The notes beneath the pieces are model-generated. The model was given only the letters and a program-made list of their open reading frames with translations. It was not told the DNA's origin and did no database searches. Source: JAUWVG01 sp964633715 (GTDB lineage: Bacteria; Acidobacteriota; Aminicenantia; Aminicenantales; Aminicenantaceae). From it: 64,000 bases of DNA. Shown in pieces: positions 35,247 through 43,611 of this stretch (position 1 is its first letter; every line of letters begins with the position of its first letter). The DNA lies in assembly GCA_964633715.1 (NCBI GenBank), contig CAZWHQ010000018.1:17662-81661 (forward strand), in the 5' to 3' direction. The translations under genes and the position numbers were made by a program.

Positions 35247-36349
35247 GCAATAGTTCCACCCTTACAGACTGGATCGCATTTAACCGGATTTTTGCCGAGG
35301 ACCTTAAATCGGCCGAAAAAATTTACAAACACTTCTCATCCATCCCCAGGGCTCGTTTAGCCTCTCCAAGGGAGATCATCTCTCTGGGCGTCGATCCTCA
35401 AAGAGCGAAAAATTTTACATCTCGGAAAAATCTGGACTTGGCTGCAAAGCAGGTTGAAAGGTGCAGACAAAAAGGATATACTGTCCTGACTCTGGAGGAC
35501 AGGGATTATCCAGAGGACCTGTTGGAAACCTTCGATCCTCCGTTTGTCCTCTATATTGCCGGTCGAGTGGACGTATTGAAGGAGCCGTCCATTTCCATCG
35601 TGGGGGCCAGAAAACCGACGACATATGGACGGGCAGTGACCGACAGATTGGCGCGGGATCTGGCAGAGTGCGGATTGGTTGTCGTCAGCGGGATGGCCCG
35701 CGGTATTGATTCCATCTCTCATTGGGGTGCTTTAAAAGAAGGAAAAACAGTGGCTGTTTTAGGATCGGGATTTGAAGATATCTATCCACCAGAGAACAAA
35801 AAATTGTTGCATACTATTACTGAGAAAGGCGCTGTGATTTCGGAATTTCCACTCGATGCCTTTCCGGCCCCTCTTCATTTTCCCCAGCGAAACCGGATCA
35901 TCAGCGGTATGTCGCTGGCAACCGTTGTTATCGAGGCCACAAAGAGGAGCGGATCACTGATTACAGCACGCCTGGCTCTTGAGCAGAACAGGGAAGTGAT
36001 GGCTGTTCCGGGAAACATCACGTCCAGTCTCAGTGAAGGAACGAACTGGCTGATAAAAGAGGGCGCCAAAGCGGTAGAGAGCTGGGATGATGTGGTCGAA
36101 GAGCTTCCCTCTCCATTAAAGGAAAAGCTTCTTTCAAAGAAGAAAAAAGGCAAAGAGGTCGCTCCTAAACTCAATGAAAAAGAGAAAAAAATTTATTCGC
36201 ACTTGTCTGTGGATAAGGAAAGACATATCGATGAACTTGTGGTAAGCTCTGGTTTTTCCGTTTCGGAATCCCTGTCGACGCTCTTGAATTTAGAATTAAA
36301 AGGACTTATTATCCAAATGCCTGGAAAATTATTTATGAGGAAATTGTAA
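35243..36349 (+). CDS. dprA: DNA-processing protein DprA/Smf
   Basis: This 368-residue protein has the Rossmann DprA domain with SIVGARKPTTYGRAV (about 115-129), VVSGMARGIDSISHWGAL (about 148-165) and GSGFEDIYPPENK. A C-terminal winged-helix domain starts after a Lys-rich linker (about 300). DprA protects incoming single-stranded DNA and loads RecA in natural transformation. The GTG start overlaps the UspA stop and its stop overlaps the topA start. With the ComEA-like protein at 39874 it hints at natural competence. Confidence 0.92.
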   Translation: MSNSSTLTDWIAFNRIFAEDLKSAEKIYKHFSSIPRARLASPREIISLGVDPQRAKNFTSRKNLDLAAKQVERCRQKGYTVLTLEDRDYPEDLLETFDPPFVLYIAGRVDVLKEPSISIVGARKPTTYGRAVTDRLARDLAECGLVVVSGMARGIDSISHWGALKEGKTVAVLGSGFEDIYPPENKKLLHTITEKGAVISEFPLDAFPAPLHFPQRNRIISGMSLATVVIEATKRSGSLITARLALEQNREVMAVPGNITSSLSEGTNWLIKEGAKAVESWDDVVEELPSPLKEKLLSKKKKGKEVAPKLNEKEKKIYSHLSVDKERHIDELVVSSGFSVSESLSTLLNLELKGLIIQMPGKLFMRKL

Positions 36350-38622
36350 TGGCAAAAAACCTAGTGGTTGTTGAATCACCTGCTAAAGCAAAGACGTTGA
36401 GCCGCTATCTCGGTGGAGATTACAATGTGAAAGCGTCTGTTGGACACATCCGCGACTTACCCAAAAGCAAGCTGGGTGTGGATATCGAACATGACTTTCA
36501 GCCTGAGTTTCAGATCATTGCCAATAGAGAGGACGTGGTCAAGGATCTTCAGAAGGCGGCCAAAACCAGCGGCTCGATTTTTTTGGCGGCGGATCCGGAT
36601 CGAGAAGGAGAGGCCATTTGCTGGCACCTTCAATCTGTCCTCGAAGACACCAATCCCAATATCTTCCGTGTGCTCTTTCATGAGATCACGAAGAGTGCCG
36701 TTCAGGATGCCTTCAATCATGTTGGCCAGCTCGATTTTGGAAAAATCAGAGCTCAACAGACACGGCGGATTCTGGACCGGCTGGTAGGATACCTTATCAG
36801 TCCTCTACTCTGGAAAAAGATCGGGCGGGGGTTGAGCGCGGGACGTGTGCAGTCGATTGCCCTGCGTCTAATCTGTGAGAGAGAACAGGAGATTAGGGAT
36901 TTTGTAGCCGAGGAATACTGGACAATTCTTGCCAACCTCAAGGCGGAAAATCCTCCGGAGTTCCCGGCGAATCTGGTTAAAATCGATGGAAAAAAGGCCA
37001 AGATTGAAGACGGCCAAACAGCTCAAACCATTGTCGAAGAGATGAAAACGTTGCCTTTTAGGCTCGACGATGTCCAGGTCAAAGACAAAAAGCGTAATCC
37101 CAGCCCTCCCTATATCACAAGTACGTTGCAGCAGGACGGTTTCCGTCAGCTCAGGTTTCCGGTTAAAAAGACCATGTCTGTGGCCCAGAAGCTCTACGAA
37201 GGGCTCGAGATTGGAGACAAGGGTTTGGTGGGATTGATCACCTATATGAGAACGGATTCATTCCGAGTGTCCGATGAGGCAGTTGGACATGTGAGGGAGT
37301 ATATTTCGAAAACTTATTCCGAGAAGTATCTCCCCAGTTCTCCTCGCTTGTATAAAAATAAAAAGAAGGCTCAGGATGCGCATGAAGCCATCCGTCCCAC
37401 GTCTTTTGACTGCCCTCCGGAAAAGATTAAATCCTATTTGACTCACGAAGAGTTCAGGTTGTATTCGATGATTTGGAAGCGGTTTGTGGCCTCACAAATG
37501 AATCCAGCCGAGATCGAGGAGACAGTTTTTGACATCAGCGCAGGGAGGTATGGCCTGAAGGCTAAAGGGGAGGTCATAAAATTTGATGGATTTTTAGTGA
37601 TGTTTCCCAAAAAGAAAGATAATGATACTGCGGATAATGAGGACAAAGAAGAGGGCAGTAAGATTCTGCCCAAGGCTCAGCCAGGAGAGAGTCTCAAGCT
37701 TGTAAATCTCGATCCCAAACAGAATTTTACACAACCTTCGCCGCGCTATACAGAGGGCAGCCTTGTCAAGGAGCTTGAAGCAAGAGGAATTGGACGGCCC
37801 AGTACCTATGCGCCTATTATTGCCACCATCCAGAGCCGCGATTATGTGGTGAGGGAGAAGGGAAAATTTATTCCGACTGAGGTCGGCCTCTTTGTTAATG
37901 GATATCTGATCAAAAATTTTCCTGACCTTATGGAATTTAAATTTACGGCCAATCTGGAGGAAAAACTGGACCTAATCAGCGAAGGGGAGCAGGACTGGAT
38001 TGAATACCTCAAGTCCTACCATAAGCTGTTGGATAAAGACCTCAAAGAGGCCGAAGAGGGCGAGGGTGTTCGCGGAACGGGCATTCCGCTCGAGGATAAG
38101 TGTCCCGAATGCGGGAAAAAACTGGTGATCAAGGAAGGCCGGTTTGGGCGTTTTCGGGCGTGTTCGGGTTATGCCGATGATCCGCCGTGCAAATTTAAAG
38201 AAAGCATGCAGAAAAAAGAAGTCGAGGAACTCGATGAGGAATGCCCGGAGTGCAAGTCAAAACTGGTTGTGCGCCATGGCCGCTACGGACCTTTTGTGGC
38301 CTGCTCCAACTATCCTGAGTGCAAATACATCAAGAGTGAAAAAAAGGATACGGGCATCAAATGTCCTGAAGAGGGATGTGAGGGGACATTGTTGCAGAGA
38401 AAAACCAGAAAGGGGAAGATCTTTTATGGATGCAGCCAATTTCCCAAATGCAAACACGCGACCTGGGATGAACCAGTGGACCGGCCCTGTCCGGAATGCG
38501 GCCGGCATTTTGTGCTCAAAAAAAATCCGATTAAAGGCCAACCTCACTTTTACTGTGGGAAAGAGGGATGCAGTTACAAGGAAGACACTGAAAACGAAAA
38601 AATCTGGGAAAAGAAAGAATGA
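36349..38622 (+). CDS. topA: DNA topoisomerase I (type IA)
   Basis: The 757-residue enzyme relaxes negative supercoils. It has the TOPRIM domain (VVVESPAKAKTL, about 5; DPDREGEAICWH, about 83-94), the active-site Tyr in GLITYMRTDS (about 299) and four C-terminal zinc ribbons. The first three (CPECGKKL...CKF; CPECKSKL...CKY; CPEEGCEG...CKHA) are the topoisomerase type, and the fourth (CPECGRHF...CSYK) is more diverged. The dprA-topA-xer order is common in bacteria. The start codon overlaps the dprA stop. Confidence 0.95.
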   Translation: MAKNLVVVESPAKAKTLSRYLGGDYNVKASVGHIRDLPKSKLGVDIEHDFQPEFQIIANREDVVKDLQKAAKTSGSIFLAADPDREGEAICWHLQSVLEDTNPNIFRVLFHEITKSAVQDAFNHVGQLDFGKIRAQQTRRILDRLVGYLISPLLWKKIGRGLSAGRVQSIALRLICEREQEIRDFVAEEYWTILANLKAENPPEFPANLVKIDGKKAKIEDGQTAQTIVEEMKTLPFRLDDVQVKDKKRNPSPPYITSTLQQDGFRQLRFPVKKTMSVAQKLYEGLEIGDKGLVGLITYMRTDSFRVSDEAVGHVREYISKTYSEKYLPSSPRLYKNKKKAQDAHEAIRPTSFDCPPEKIKSYLTHEEFRLYSMIWKRFVASQMNPAEIEETVFDISAGRYGLKAKGEVIKFDGFLVMFPKKKDNDTADNEDKEEGSKILPKAQPGESLKLVNLDPKQNFTQPSPRYTEGSLVKELEARGIGRPSTYAPIIATIQSRDYVVREKGKFIPTEVGLFVNGYLIKNFPDLMEFKFTANLEEKLDLISEGEQDWIEYLKSYHKLLDKDLKEAEEGEGVRGTGIPLEDKCPECGKKLVIKEGRFGRFRACSGYADDPPCKFKESMQKKEVEELDEECPECKSKLVVRHGRYGPFVACSNYPECKYIKSEKKDTGIKCPEEGCEGTLLQRKTRKGKIFYGCSQFPKCKHATWDEPVDRPCPECGRHFVLKKNPIKGQPHFYCGKEGCSYKEDTENEKIWEKKE

Positions 38623-38636
38623 CAGAGGAAAATTGC

Positions 38637-38726
38637 AAAAAGTGGGGACTGTCCCCACTTTTTCTGTCCCCACTTTTTCCTCGAAAAAACAGAAACAGAA
38701 AAGTGGGGACTGTCCCCACTTTTTCC
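38637..38726. repeat. Two and a half copies of a GTGGGGACTGTCCCCAC palindrome
   Basis: AAAAAGTGGGGACTGTCCCC with ACTTTTT (38637-38663) is followed by a half copy CTGTCCCCACTTTTTCC (38664-38680) and another full copy (38699-38726). Each unit can form a 12-13 bp hairpin followed by T residues, so it may terminate or process the topA transcript in either direction. The same unit is found in the second O-antigen ligase gene at 22074-22100. Confidence 0.8.
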
Positions 38727-38732
38727 AATTAA

Positions 38733-39623
38733 ATGAGTATAGATAAAGAGATCGATCAATTTCTCTTCTTTCTTGAACACGAAAAAAACGCCTCTCCGCA
38801 CACCATCAGCAGCTACGGGCGCGACCTCAATCAACTGGCTCTTTTTCTGAATGAAAAAAAGATCTCTTTGACCAGGATCGATAATGTCGTACTGCGGTCT
38901 TTTCTGGCCACTCTCTATGAGAAAAAGAACAAAAAGTCTACGGTAGCGCGCAAGCTGGCGGCCATGCGATCTTTTTTCCAGTACTGCATACGGATGAAGT
39001 GGTTAAATGATAATCCTGCTAAAATTGTTGCCACACCCAAGCAGGATAGATACCTTCCTTCTTTTCTGTCCGAAGCAGAGGTCGAGGCCTTTTTGGATCT
39101 TCCCCAGTCAGACAGGCCTCTTGATTTACGGGACAGAGCAATCCTGGAGCTTCTCTATGCTACAGGGCTCCGGGTCAGCGAACTGGTCGGGATAAGTCTT
39201 GAGGATGTCAGCTTCAAAGAGCGGCTCATTAGGGTGATGGGAAAAGGCAAAAAGGAAAGGATTGTGCCTTTTGGAAGGATGGCGGAAGACAGCCTTAAAA
39301 AGTATTTGCGGGCAAGAGGATTTATCTATAAAGGGAATATCGATGAAAAGGCGCTTTTTCTCAATTACCGGGGAGAAAGGCTGACGTCACGGTCAATACA
39401 GAGAATTGTAGATAAATATATTGAGACTTCGGCCATGAGGCGGAAGGTCAGCCCCCACTCTCTCCGCCACTCCTTTGCCTCGCACCTTTTGAGCCGAGGC
39501 GCGGACCTGCGTGCTATCCAGGAGTTTCTCGGCCACGAGAGCTTGGCCACTACACAAAAATATACCCACATGGACCTCAAACAGCTCCTCGAGGTCTACC
39601 GTAAATCCCACCCCCGCTCTTAG
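38733..39623 (+). CDS. Tyrosine recombinase XerC/XerD
   Basis: This 296-residue site-specific recombinase has the N-terminal SAM-like core-binding domain (about 1-90) and the catalytic domain with Arg in TGLRVSEL (about 146), Lys in GKGKKERIVP (about 172), HSLRHSFASHLL (about 240), LGHESL (about 264) and the nucleophile Tyr in TTQKYTHM (about 275). It would resolve chromosome dimers at dif. Its place after topA is the usual xerC context. XerC and XerD cannot be told apart here. A 32-bp inverted repeat follows its stop within five bases. Confidence 0.9.
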   Translation: MSIDKEIDQFLFFLEHEKNASPHTISSYGRDLNQLALFLNEKKISLTRIDNVVLRSFLATLYEKKNKKSTVARKLAAMRSFFQYCIRMKWLNDNPAKIVATPKQDRYLPSFLSEAEVEAFLDLPQSDRPLDLRDRAILELLYATGLRVSELVGISLEDVSFKERLIRVMGKGKKERIVPFGRMAEDSLKKYLRARGFIYKGNIDEKALFLNYRGERLTSRSIQRIVDKYIETSAMRRKVSPHSLRHSFASHLLSRGADLRAIQEFLGHESLATTQKYTHMDLKQLLEVYRKSHPRS

Positions 39624-39627
39624 GTCT

Positions 39628-39711
39628 TAGGGCCTGGCTTCGAAAACTTCGAAAACTTTGGGCCAACCACCAATTTATTAAAGTTTTCGAAGTTTTCGAA
39701 GCCAGGCCCTA
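39628..39711. repeat. Perfect 32-bp inverted repeat with 20-base loop
   Basis: The left arm (39628-39659) starts TAGGGCCTGGCTTCGAAAAC and the right arm (39680-39711) is its exact reverse complement; the loop is 39660-39679. Within each arm the unit TTCGAAAAC occurs twice. It lies five bases after the xer stop. It could act as a terminator-like hairpin, though it has no T-run, or be a mobile palindrome. Confidence 0.95.
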
Positions 39712-39873
39712 GTTCTTATAGCACCTAAAGTTGACATTGAGCAGAAGAATATGACAACGTCAATTCACACCTCCCAATCCTAATCAGATATTAACCTATT
39801 GAATATAATAGAAATACTGGCTTAAAAAAGGTTGGTCCGGAAGTTGCATATTCTTTGGTGATAGGAGGTTCAC

Positions 39874-40170
39874 ATGAAAAATTATTTGGTTAAAGGTATG
39901 GTCTTGAGTCTGGCTCTGGTGTTTGCTTTGATGACTTTTGTTCCGTTTGAGAGCTATGCAGCATCCCAGACAACAACAAAAAAGATCAATATCAACACGG
40001 CCACACTCGTCGAGCTCCAGGAACTGCCCCGGATTGGAGAAAAGGTTGCCCAGAGGATCATCGACTTCCGTAAGGAAAACGGAAAATTCAAAAGTACGAC
40101 GGATCTGTTGAAGATCAAAGGCATCGGCGAGAAAATCTTTGATTTGATCAAGGATCGGATCACGGTCTAA
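39874..40170 (+). CDS. Secreted ComEA-like helix-hairpin-helix protein
   Basis: This 98-residue protein has a signal peptide (about 1-29, ending SYAAS) and a double HhH DNA-binding domain: ININTATLVELQELPRIGEK (about 38-57) and TTDLLKIKGIGEKIFDLIKD (about 75-94). ComEA binds incoming DNA in the periplasm during transformation. GGAGG stands six bases before the ATG. With DprA in the same region this supports a DNA-uptake role, though many HhH proteins of this size have no proven function. Confidence 0.85.
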   Translation: MKNYLVKGMVLSLALVFALMTFVPFESYAASQTTTKKININTATLVELQELPRIGEKVAQRIIDFRKENGKFKSTTDLLKIKGIGEKIFDLIKDRITV

Positions 40171-40230
40171 ACATCTCAAAAACATGTCATAACAAGTGGT
40201 GTGGATTATAAATAGGGATCGGCCTTTTTA

Positions 40231-40842
40231 TCAGAGGCTGATCCCTAAATAATCCTTGAGAAAAGACTTAAGCTTTAGAAGAGCTTGGCCCCGGTGGCTG
40301 ACTTTGTTTTTTTCTTTATCACAGAGTTGACCGAAAGTCTTATTTAGAGGTGGATAAAAAAAGAGTGGATCATATCCGAATCCGTTATCTCCCCTCCTTT
40401 CTCTTGTGATAAAACCCTCTACCCAACCTTCAATCTCAGTGAGCACAACGCCCTTTTGAGAAAGGACCATAAAGGAGACAAAGCGGGCTTTCCTTTTTCT
40501 TTCCGGGACCGAATCAAGAAGGGTCAACACCTTGCTGTTGTTCTTTTCATCTGTAGCGCCCGGATCGGAAAAACGTGCTGAAAGCACGCCAGGGGCATTG
40601 TTTAAGTATTCAATTTCCAGGCCGGAATCTTCGGCAAGCGTGATTCCCTCCCATTTTTGGCTGTAAAACAGACTTTTTCCTCTGGCATTGTCCAGAAAAG
40701 TTTCCCCTGTTTCCGGAAAAGACTCAAAGATATTAAGTTCAGCCAGAGAATAGAAAAGAAAGGGTAGTTCAAGAAGTTCTGTTTCGATCTCCCTTTTTTT
40801 CCCTTGATTAGTGGTTGCAACGAGAAGAGGTGTTTCAGTCAA
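40231..40842 (-). CDS. rdgB: Non-canonical purine NTP pyrophosphatase (RdgB/HAM1)
   Basis: This 203-residue enzyme hydrolyses dITP/XTP to keep them out of DNA. It shows LVATTNQGKKREIE (about 7-20), LAEDSGLEIEYLNNAPGV (about 69-86) and GDNGFGYDPLFFYP (about 150-163) with the usual Ser-His-Arg-Gly near the end (VSHRGQAL). The length is normal. It overlaps the MgtC-like gene by eight bases. A hairpin (AGGGATC...GATCCCT, about 40216-40247) covers its last codons and may end both converging transcripts. Confidence 0.93.
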   Translation of the reverse strand: MTETPLLVATTNQGKKREIETELLELPFLFYSLAELNIFESFPETGETFLDNARGKSLFYSQKWEGITLAEDSGLEIEYLNNAPGVLSARFSDPGATDEKNNSKVLTLLDSVPERKRKARFVSFMVLSQKGVVLTEIEGWVEGFITRERRGDNGFGYDPLFFYPPLNKTFGQLCDKEKNKVSHRGQALLKLKSFLKDYLGISL

Positions 40843-41479
40843 CAGTGATCTCAGTGATATCTTTATGGTTGATGAGGCTTTTGTGAAACTTCTGTTCGCT
40901 TTCCTCAGTGGATGGGAAAGACAGTGATATTGAGGCTATCTCTTCGTCTTTTTTATACTTGATTTCCTTAAATTTGATGCCTTCATGGAGAGCGATCTTT
41001 TTCACATCCATTATCACCTGCATAGGGGCCGCTGTCCTCAGGTGGTATCGGTAAAGAGTTTTTGTGCGAAACCGGTCTTCAAACACCCTGAAAAGAATTA
41101 AGGTTAAAATGATTACGGCTGCACAGATAAGTGCAATGATATAAAAACCGGCTCCGATAACCAGGCCTAAACCTGCAACAACCCACAGTGTGGCCGCAGT
41201 CGTCAGCCCCATAACCATTCCCCTTGCCTGTATAATCGACCCTGCGCCAATAAAACCCATTCCGGTTATGACAGCTGCAGCGATTCTTGTGAAATCCCCG
41301 CTCCCTTCCTGGCCTTCAAGCAGGAGCCCGGACAAAATCATCGCCATCGTAGAGCCAATGCAGATCAGGATATTTGTCCGGAAACCGGCCGGTTTGTGAC
41401 TGGATTCTCTCTCCAATCCAATCAATCCTCCGAGAGCCACAGCCAGGAGGAGTTTTAATACAATCTCTGTAATATCCAT
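40835..41479 (-). CDS. MgtC/SapB-family membrane protein
   Basis: This 214-residue protein has four to five membrane helices in the first 135 residues, with the family motifs GGLIGLERE (about 17-25), RTNILICIGSTMAMI (about 34-48) and TGMGFIGAGSII (about 74-85). A cytoplasmic ACT-like C-terminal domain (about 145-214) follows, as in longer MgtC proteins. Family members are linked to Mg2+ limitation and ATP-synthase regulation, but the bacterial role is not settled. About 200 bases upstream (41480-41679) contain no recognisable gene. Confidence 0.85.
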   Translation of the reverse strand: MDITEIVLKLLLAVALGGLIGLERESSHKPAGFRTNILICIGSTMAMILSGLLLEGQEGSGDFTRIAAAVITGMGFIGAGSIIQARGMVMGLTTAATLWVVAGLGLVIGAGFYIIALICAAVIILTLILFRVFEDRFRTKTLYRYHLRTAAPMQVIMDVKKIALHEGIKFKEIKYKKDEEIASISLSFPSTEESEQKFHKSLINHKDITEITVD

Positions 41480-41679
41480 TGTGTTTTCACCACCATATAT
41501 GCCGTTAATTTACCTGAACTATTCATAAATTTAGCCGACACCGAGATATATGTTCATTATTATCATCCTATTACTCGATTCATCTAGCTACATTGTGATT
41601 GAAACATTTTCCAAAACTTTTTCTAAGAATAAGTCGGCCAAATTTACCTTCCAGGTTTATCATGATGATAGGATTTGGG

Positions 41680-42519
41680 CTATTCTTTTATCTTTTCGAG
41701 ACAAATTTCGTACAGTGTTGGTACAGATTTGTATAGAGGATCTTGATTCATTACAATCTTGAACTCGTCGGCTGCCTTTTGATAGTTCTTTACGGCCATG
41801 TTGGCTACACCTAAAAAATAACAGACTTCAATGTTTTTGTTTTCGATGGATTTTGCCTGTTCAAGGATCTGAATGGCTTTTTGGAATTCCAATTCATTCA
41901 CATAGATGACACCAAGAGACGTATAAACTTGTATGCTTTCCGGAAATTCAACAAGCATATCGGCTAGCTTTGTTTTCGCTTCTTCAATTTTTTTTCGTTG
42001 GATGAGCTTCTCGACACGCTCAAATTCCTTTTCGCGGTCAAGCGTCTTTTCCTTTTTAGGGGGGGGAGGGACAGTTTGTGGTTTTGGGGGAGTGGTCTCC
42101 GGATCCTGTTTGATTTTCGATTTTTTCTCCGGAGTGATTTTGGACACCTGTTGTTTTGAAGTTAACTCATTGTATCTGCTCACCAGATTTTCGGGCTGCT
42201 GGATGGATGTGACATATGGCTGAAGATTCAGTTTATCGATTTCGTCGATAAAATGCTGTGCCTGCTCGGGATTGTCCAATAAGGAATGGCAGACGGCTAG
42301 ATAGACATAACACTCTGTCAATTTTGAAAGATTCTCGAAGAAACCAAAATAGGCGATTTTAAAATTTCTAATGGCTTCAGAATAATCCCCCTTGCTGTAA
42401 TGAGATTTTCCTGTATCAAACAACCTCTCATAAAAGGGTTTTTCTTCAACTTCCTGGGAGTGGAGAAAAGGAACAAAAAAAAGAAGAACTAATAGGAGAA
42501 GAATAAAAGTGTTTTTCAT
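41680..42519 (-). CDS. Secreted TPR protein, paralog of 16269-17600
   Basis: This 279-residue protein has a signal peptide (about 1-21), the same N-terminal module as the larger TPR protein (YERLFDTGKSHYSKGDYSEA, ECYVYLAVC, IDEIDKLNL), a Pro/Lys/Thr-rich linker (about 130-158) and two or three C-terminal TPR units (YTSLGVIYVNELEFQKAIQI, VCYFLGVANMAVKNYQKAAD). The shared N-terminus is probably a conserved interaction domain. It is not closely tied to the neighbouring hyp genes, with 83 bases between. Confidence 0.8.
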   Translation of the reverse strand: MKNTFILLLLVLLFFVPFLHSQEVEEKPFYERLFDTGKSHYSKGDYSEAIRNFKIAYFGFFENLSKLTECYVYLAVCHSLLDNPEQAQHFIDEIDKLNLQPYVTSIQQPENLVSRYNELTSKQQVSKITPEKKSKIKQDPETTPPKPQTVPPPPKKEKTLDREKEFERVEKLIQRKKIEEAKTKLADMLVEFPESIQVYTSLGVIYVNELEFQKAIQILEQAKSIENKNIEVCYFLGVANMAVKNYQKAADEFKIVMNQDPLYKSVPTLYEICLEKIKE

Positions 42520-42602
42520 GGTTCAACGTATTCTAATTATATCATAAAGCTTAGCGGTTCAAAAAGTGTTCAAACAAGAGATTAGAGGGACTTCAATTAC
42601 TG

Positions 42603-42947
42603 CTAGAGAGAGATGTCCATTTTTTCGAGGATGAGTTCGGTGCCGTCAAGAATTTTAATTTGGGTGGAACTGCACTCTGTACAGAGAAAGACGAGTTCTT
42701 CGGAGATCGTTTCCGATCCACAGCTCTGGCAGTGGATTTTAAGGGGCACTTTTTCTATTTCAAGCACAGCGTCAGAAGCCATCGTGTCATTTTTGAAGAT
42801 GTCAAAGGCCGTTTCCAGAAAATCGGGCACAACTCCCGAGAGAACCCCGACCTGAAGTTTAACTAGCGTTATCTTTTTGGCCCCCTGCTCTTTGGCCTTT
42901 TCCTCCATGATTTCGTATAAATTGGCGATAATGGACAATTCATGCAT
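42603..42947 (-). CDS. hypA: Hydrogenase nickel-insertion protein HypA
   Basis: This 114-residue metallochaperone begins MHELSI, with His2 as nickel ligand, and has the zinc site CQSCG (Cys73, Cys76) and CTEC (Cys89, Cys92). It delivers nickel to NiFe hydrogenase together with HypB, encoded by the overlapping upstream gene. The substrate is probably MvhA at 60244. Other hyp genes (C, D, E, F) are not in the window. Confidence 0.95.
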   Translation of the reverse strand: MHELSIIANLYEIMEEKAKEQGAKKITLVKLQVGVLSGVVPDFLETAFDIFKNDTMASDAVLEIEKVPLKIHCQSCGSETISEELVFLCTECSSTQIKILDGTELILEKMDISL

Positions 42948-43611
42948 GTTTGTCCCTCAGGTCTTGGAGTGCGGCCACAAGATAGTCCTTAAATGCCGCC
43001 ATTCCTATTCCGGTCAATGCAGAAATCACAAAGGTTTTTAAGTGAGGATTGATCTCTTTTGCCTCTTTTTTAGCGCATTCGATATCAAACGGCAGAAGTG
43101 GAACGAGGTCAGCCTTTGTGATGAGCAGGCAGTCCGAAGTCACAAAAGCCTTGGGGTATTTCTTGGGTTTATCATCTCCCTCAGGGCTGGAGAGAAGAAG
43201 ACAGCGTATGTTTTCGCCCAGGTCATAACCGGCCGGACATACCAGATTGCCTACATTTTCGATGAACAGGAAATCCAGGTCGGAGGGGATTTTGGAAAAG
43301 AGTTTGCCCACCATTTTAGCCTCAAGATGACAGGCGCCGCCTGTTGTGATCTGCCATGCGGAGATGCCCTTTTTACGGATTCTCTCTGCATCTCGCTCCG
43401 TTTCAATATCGCCCTCGATAACGGCCATCTTATAATCTGGTCTCAGATAATCGGCCAGGTTTTCAAGAAGAGTTGTTTTACCGGCTCCCGGGGAGCTCAT
43501 GAGATTAATCGTCAGGATTCCCTTTTTTGTGAGTTTATCCCGAATCTCATTGGCGATTTTTTTATTCGACCCGAGCAGGTCTTCCAGTACAAGAAGTTCT
43601 TTTTTTTTCAT
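42940..43611 (-). CDS. hypB: Hydrogenase nickel-incorporation GTPase HypB
   Basis: This 223-residue SIMIBI GTPase has the P-loop SSPGAGKTTLLE (about 38-49), VIEGDIETERDAERI (about 65-79) and the metal-binding GGACHLEAKMV region (about 93-103) followed by FIENVGNLVCP. It lacks the N-terminal His-rich nickel store of some HypB proteins. It overlaps hypA by eight bases and its ATG overlaps the stop of the histidine kinase gene, so RR-HK-hypB-hypA is one transcription unit. Confidence 0.95.
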   Translation of the reverse strand: MKKKELLVLEDLLGSNKKIANEIRDKLTKKGILTINLMSSPGAGKTTLLENLADYLRPDYKMAVIEGDIETERDAERIRKKGISAWQITTGGACHLEAKMVGKLFSKIPSDLDFLFIENVGNLVCPAGYDLGENIRCLLLSSPEGDDKPKKYPKAFVTSDCLLITKADLVPLLPFDIECAKKEAKEINPHLKTFVISALTGIGMAAFKDYLVAALQDLRDKHA

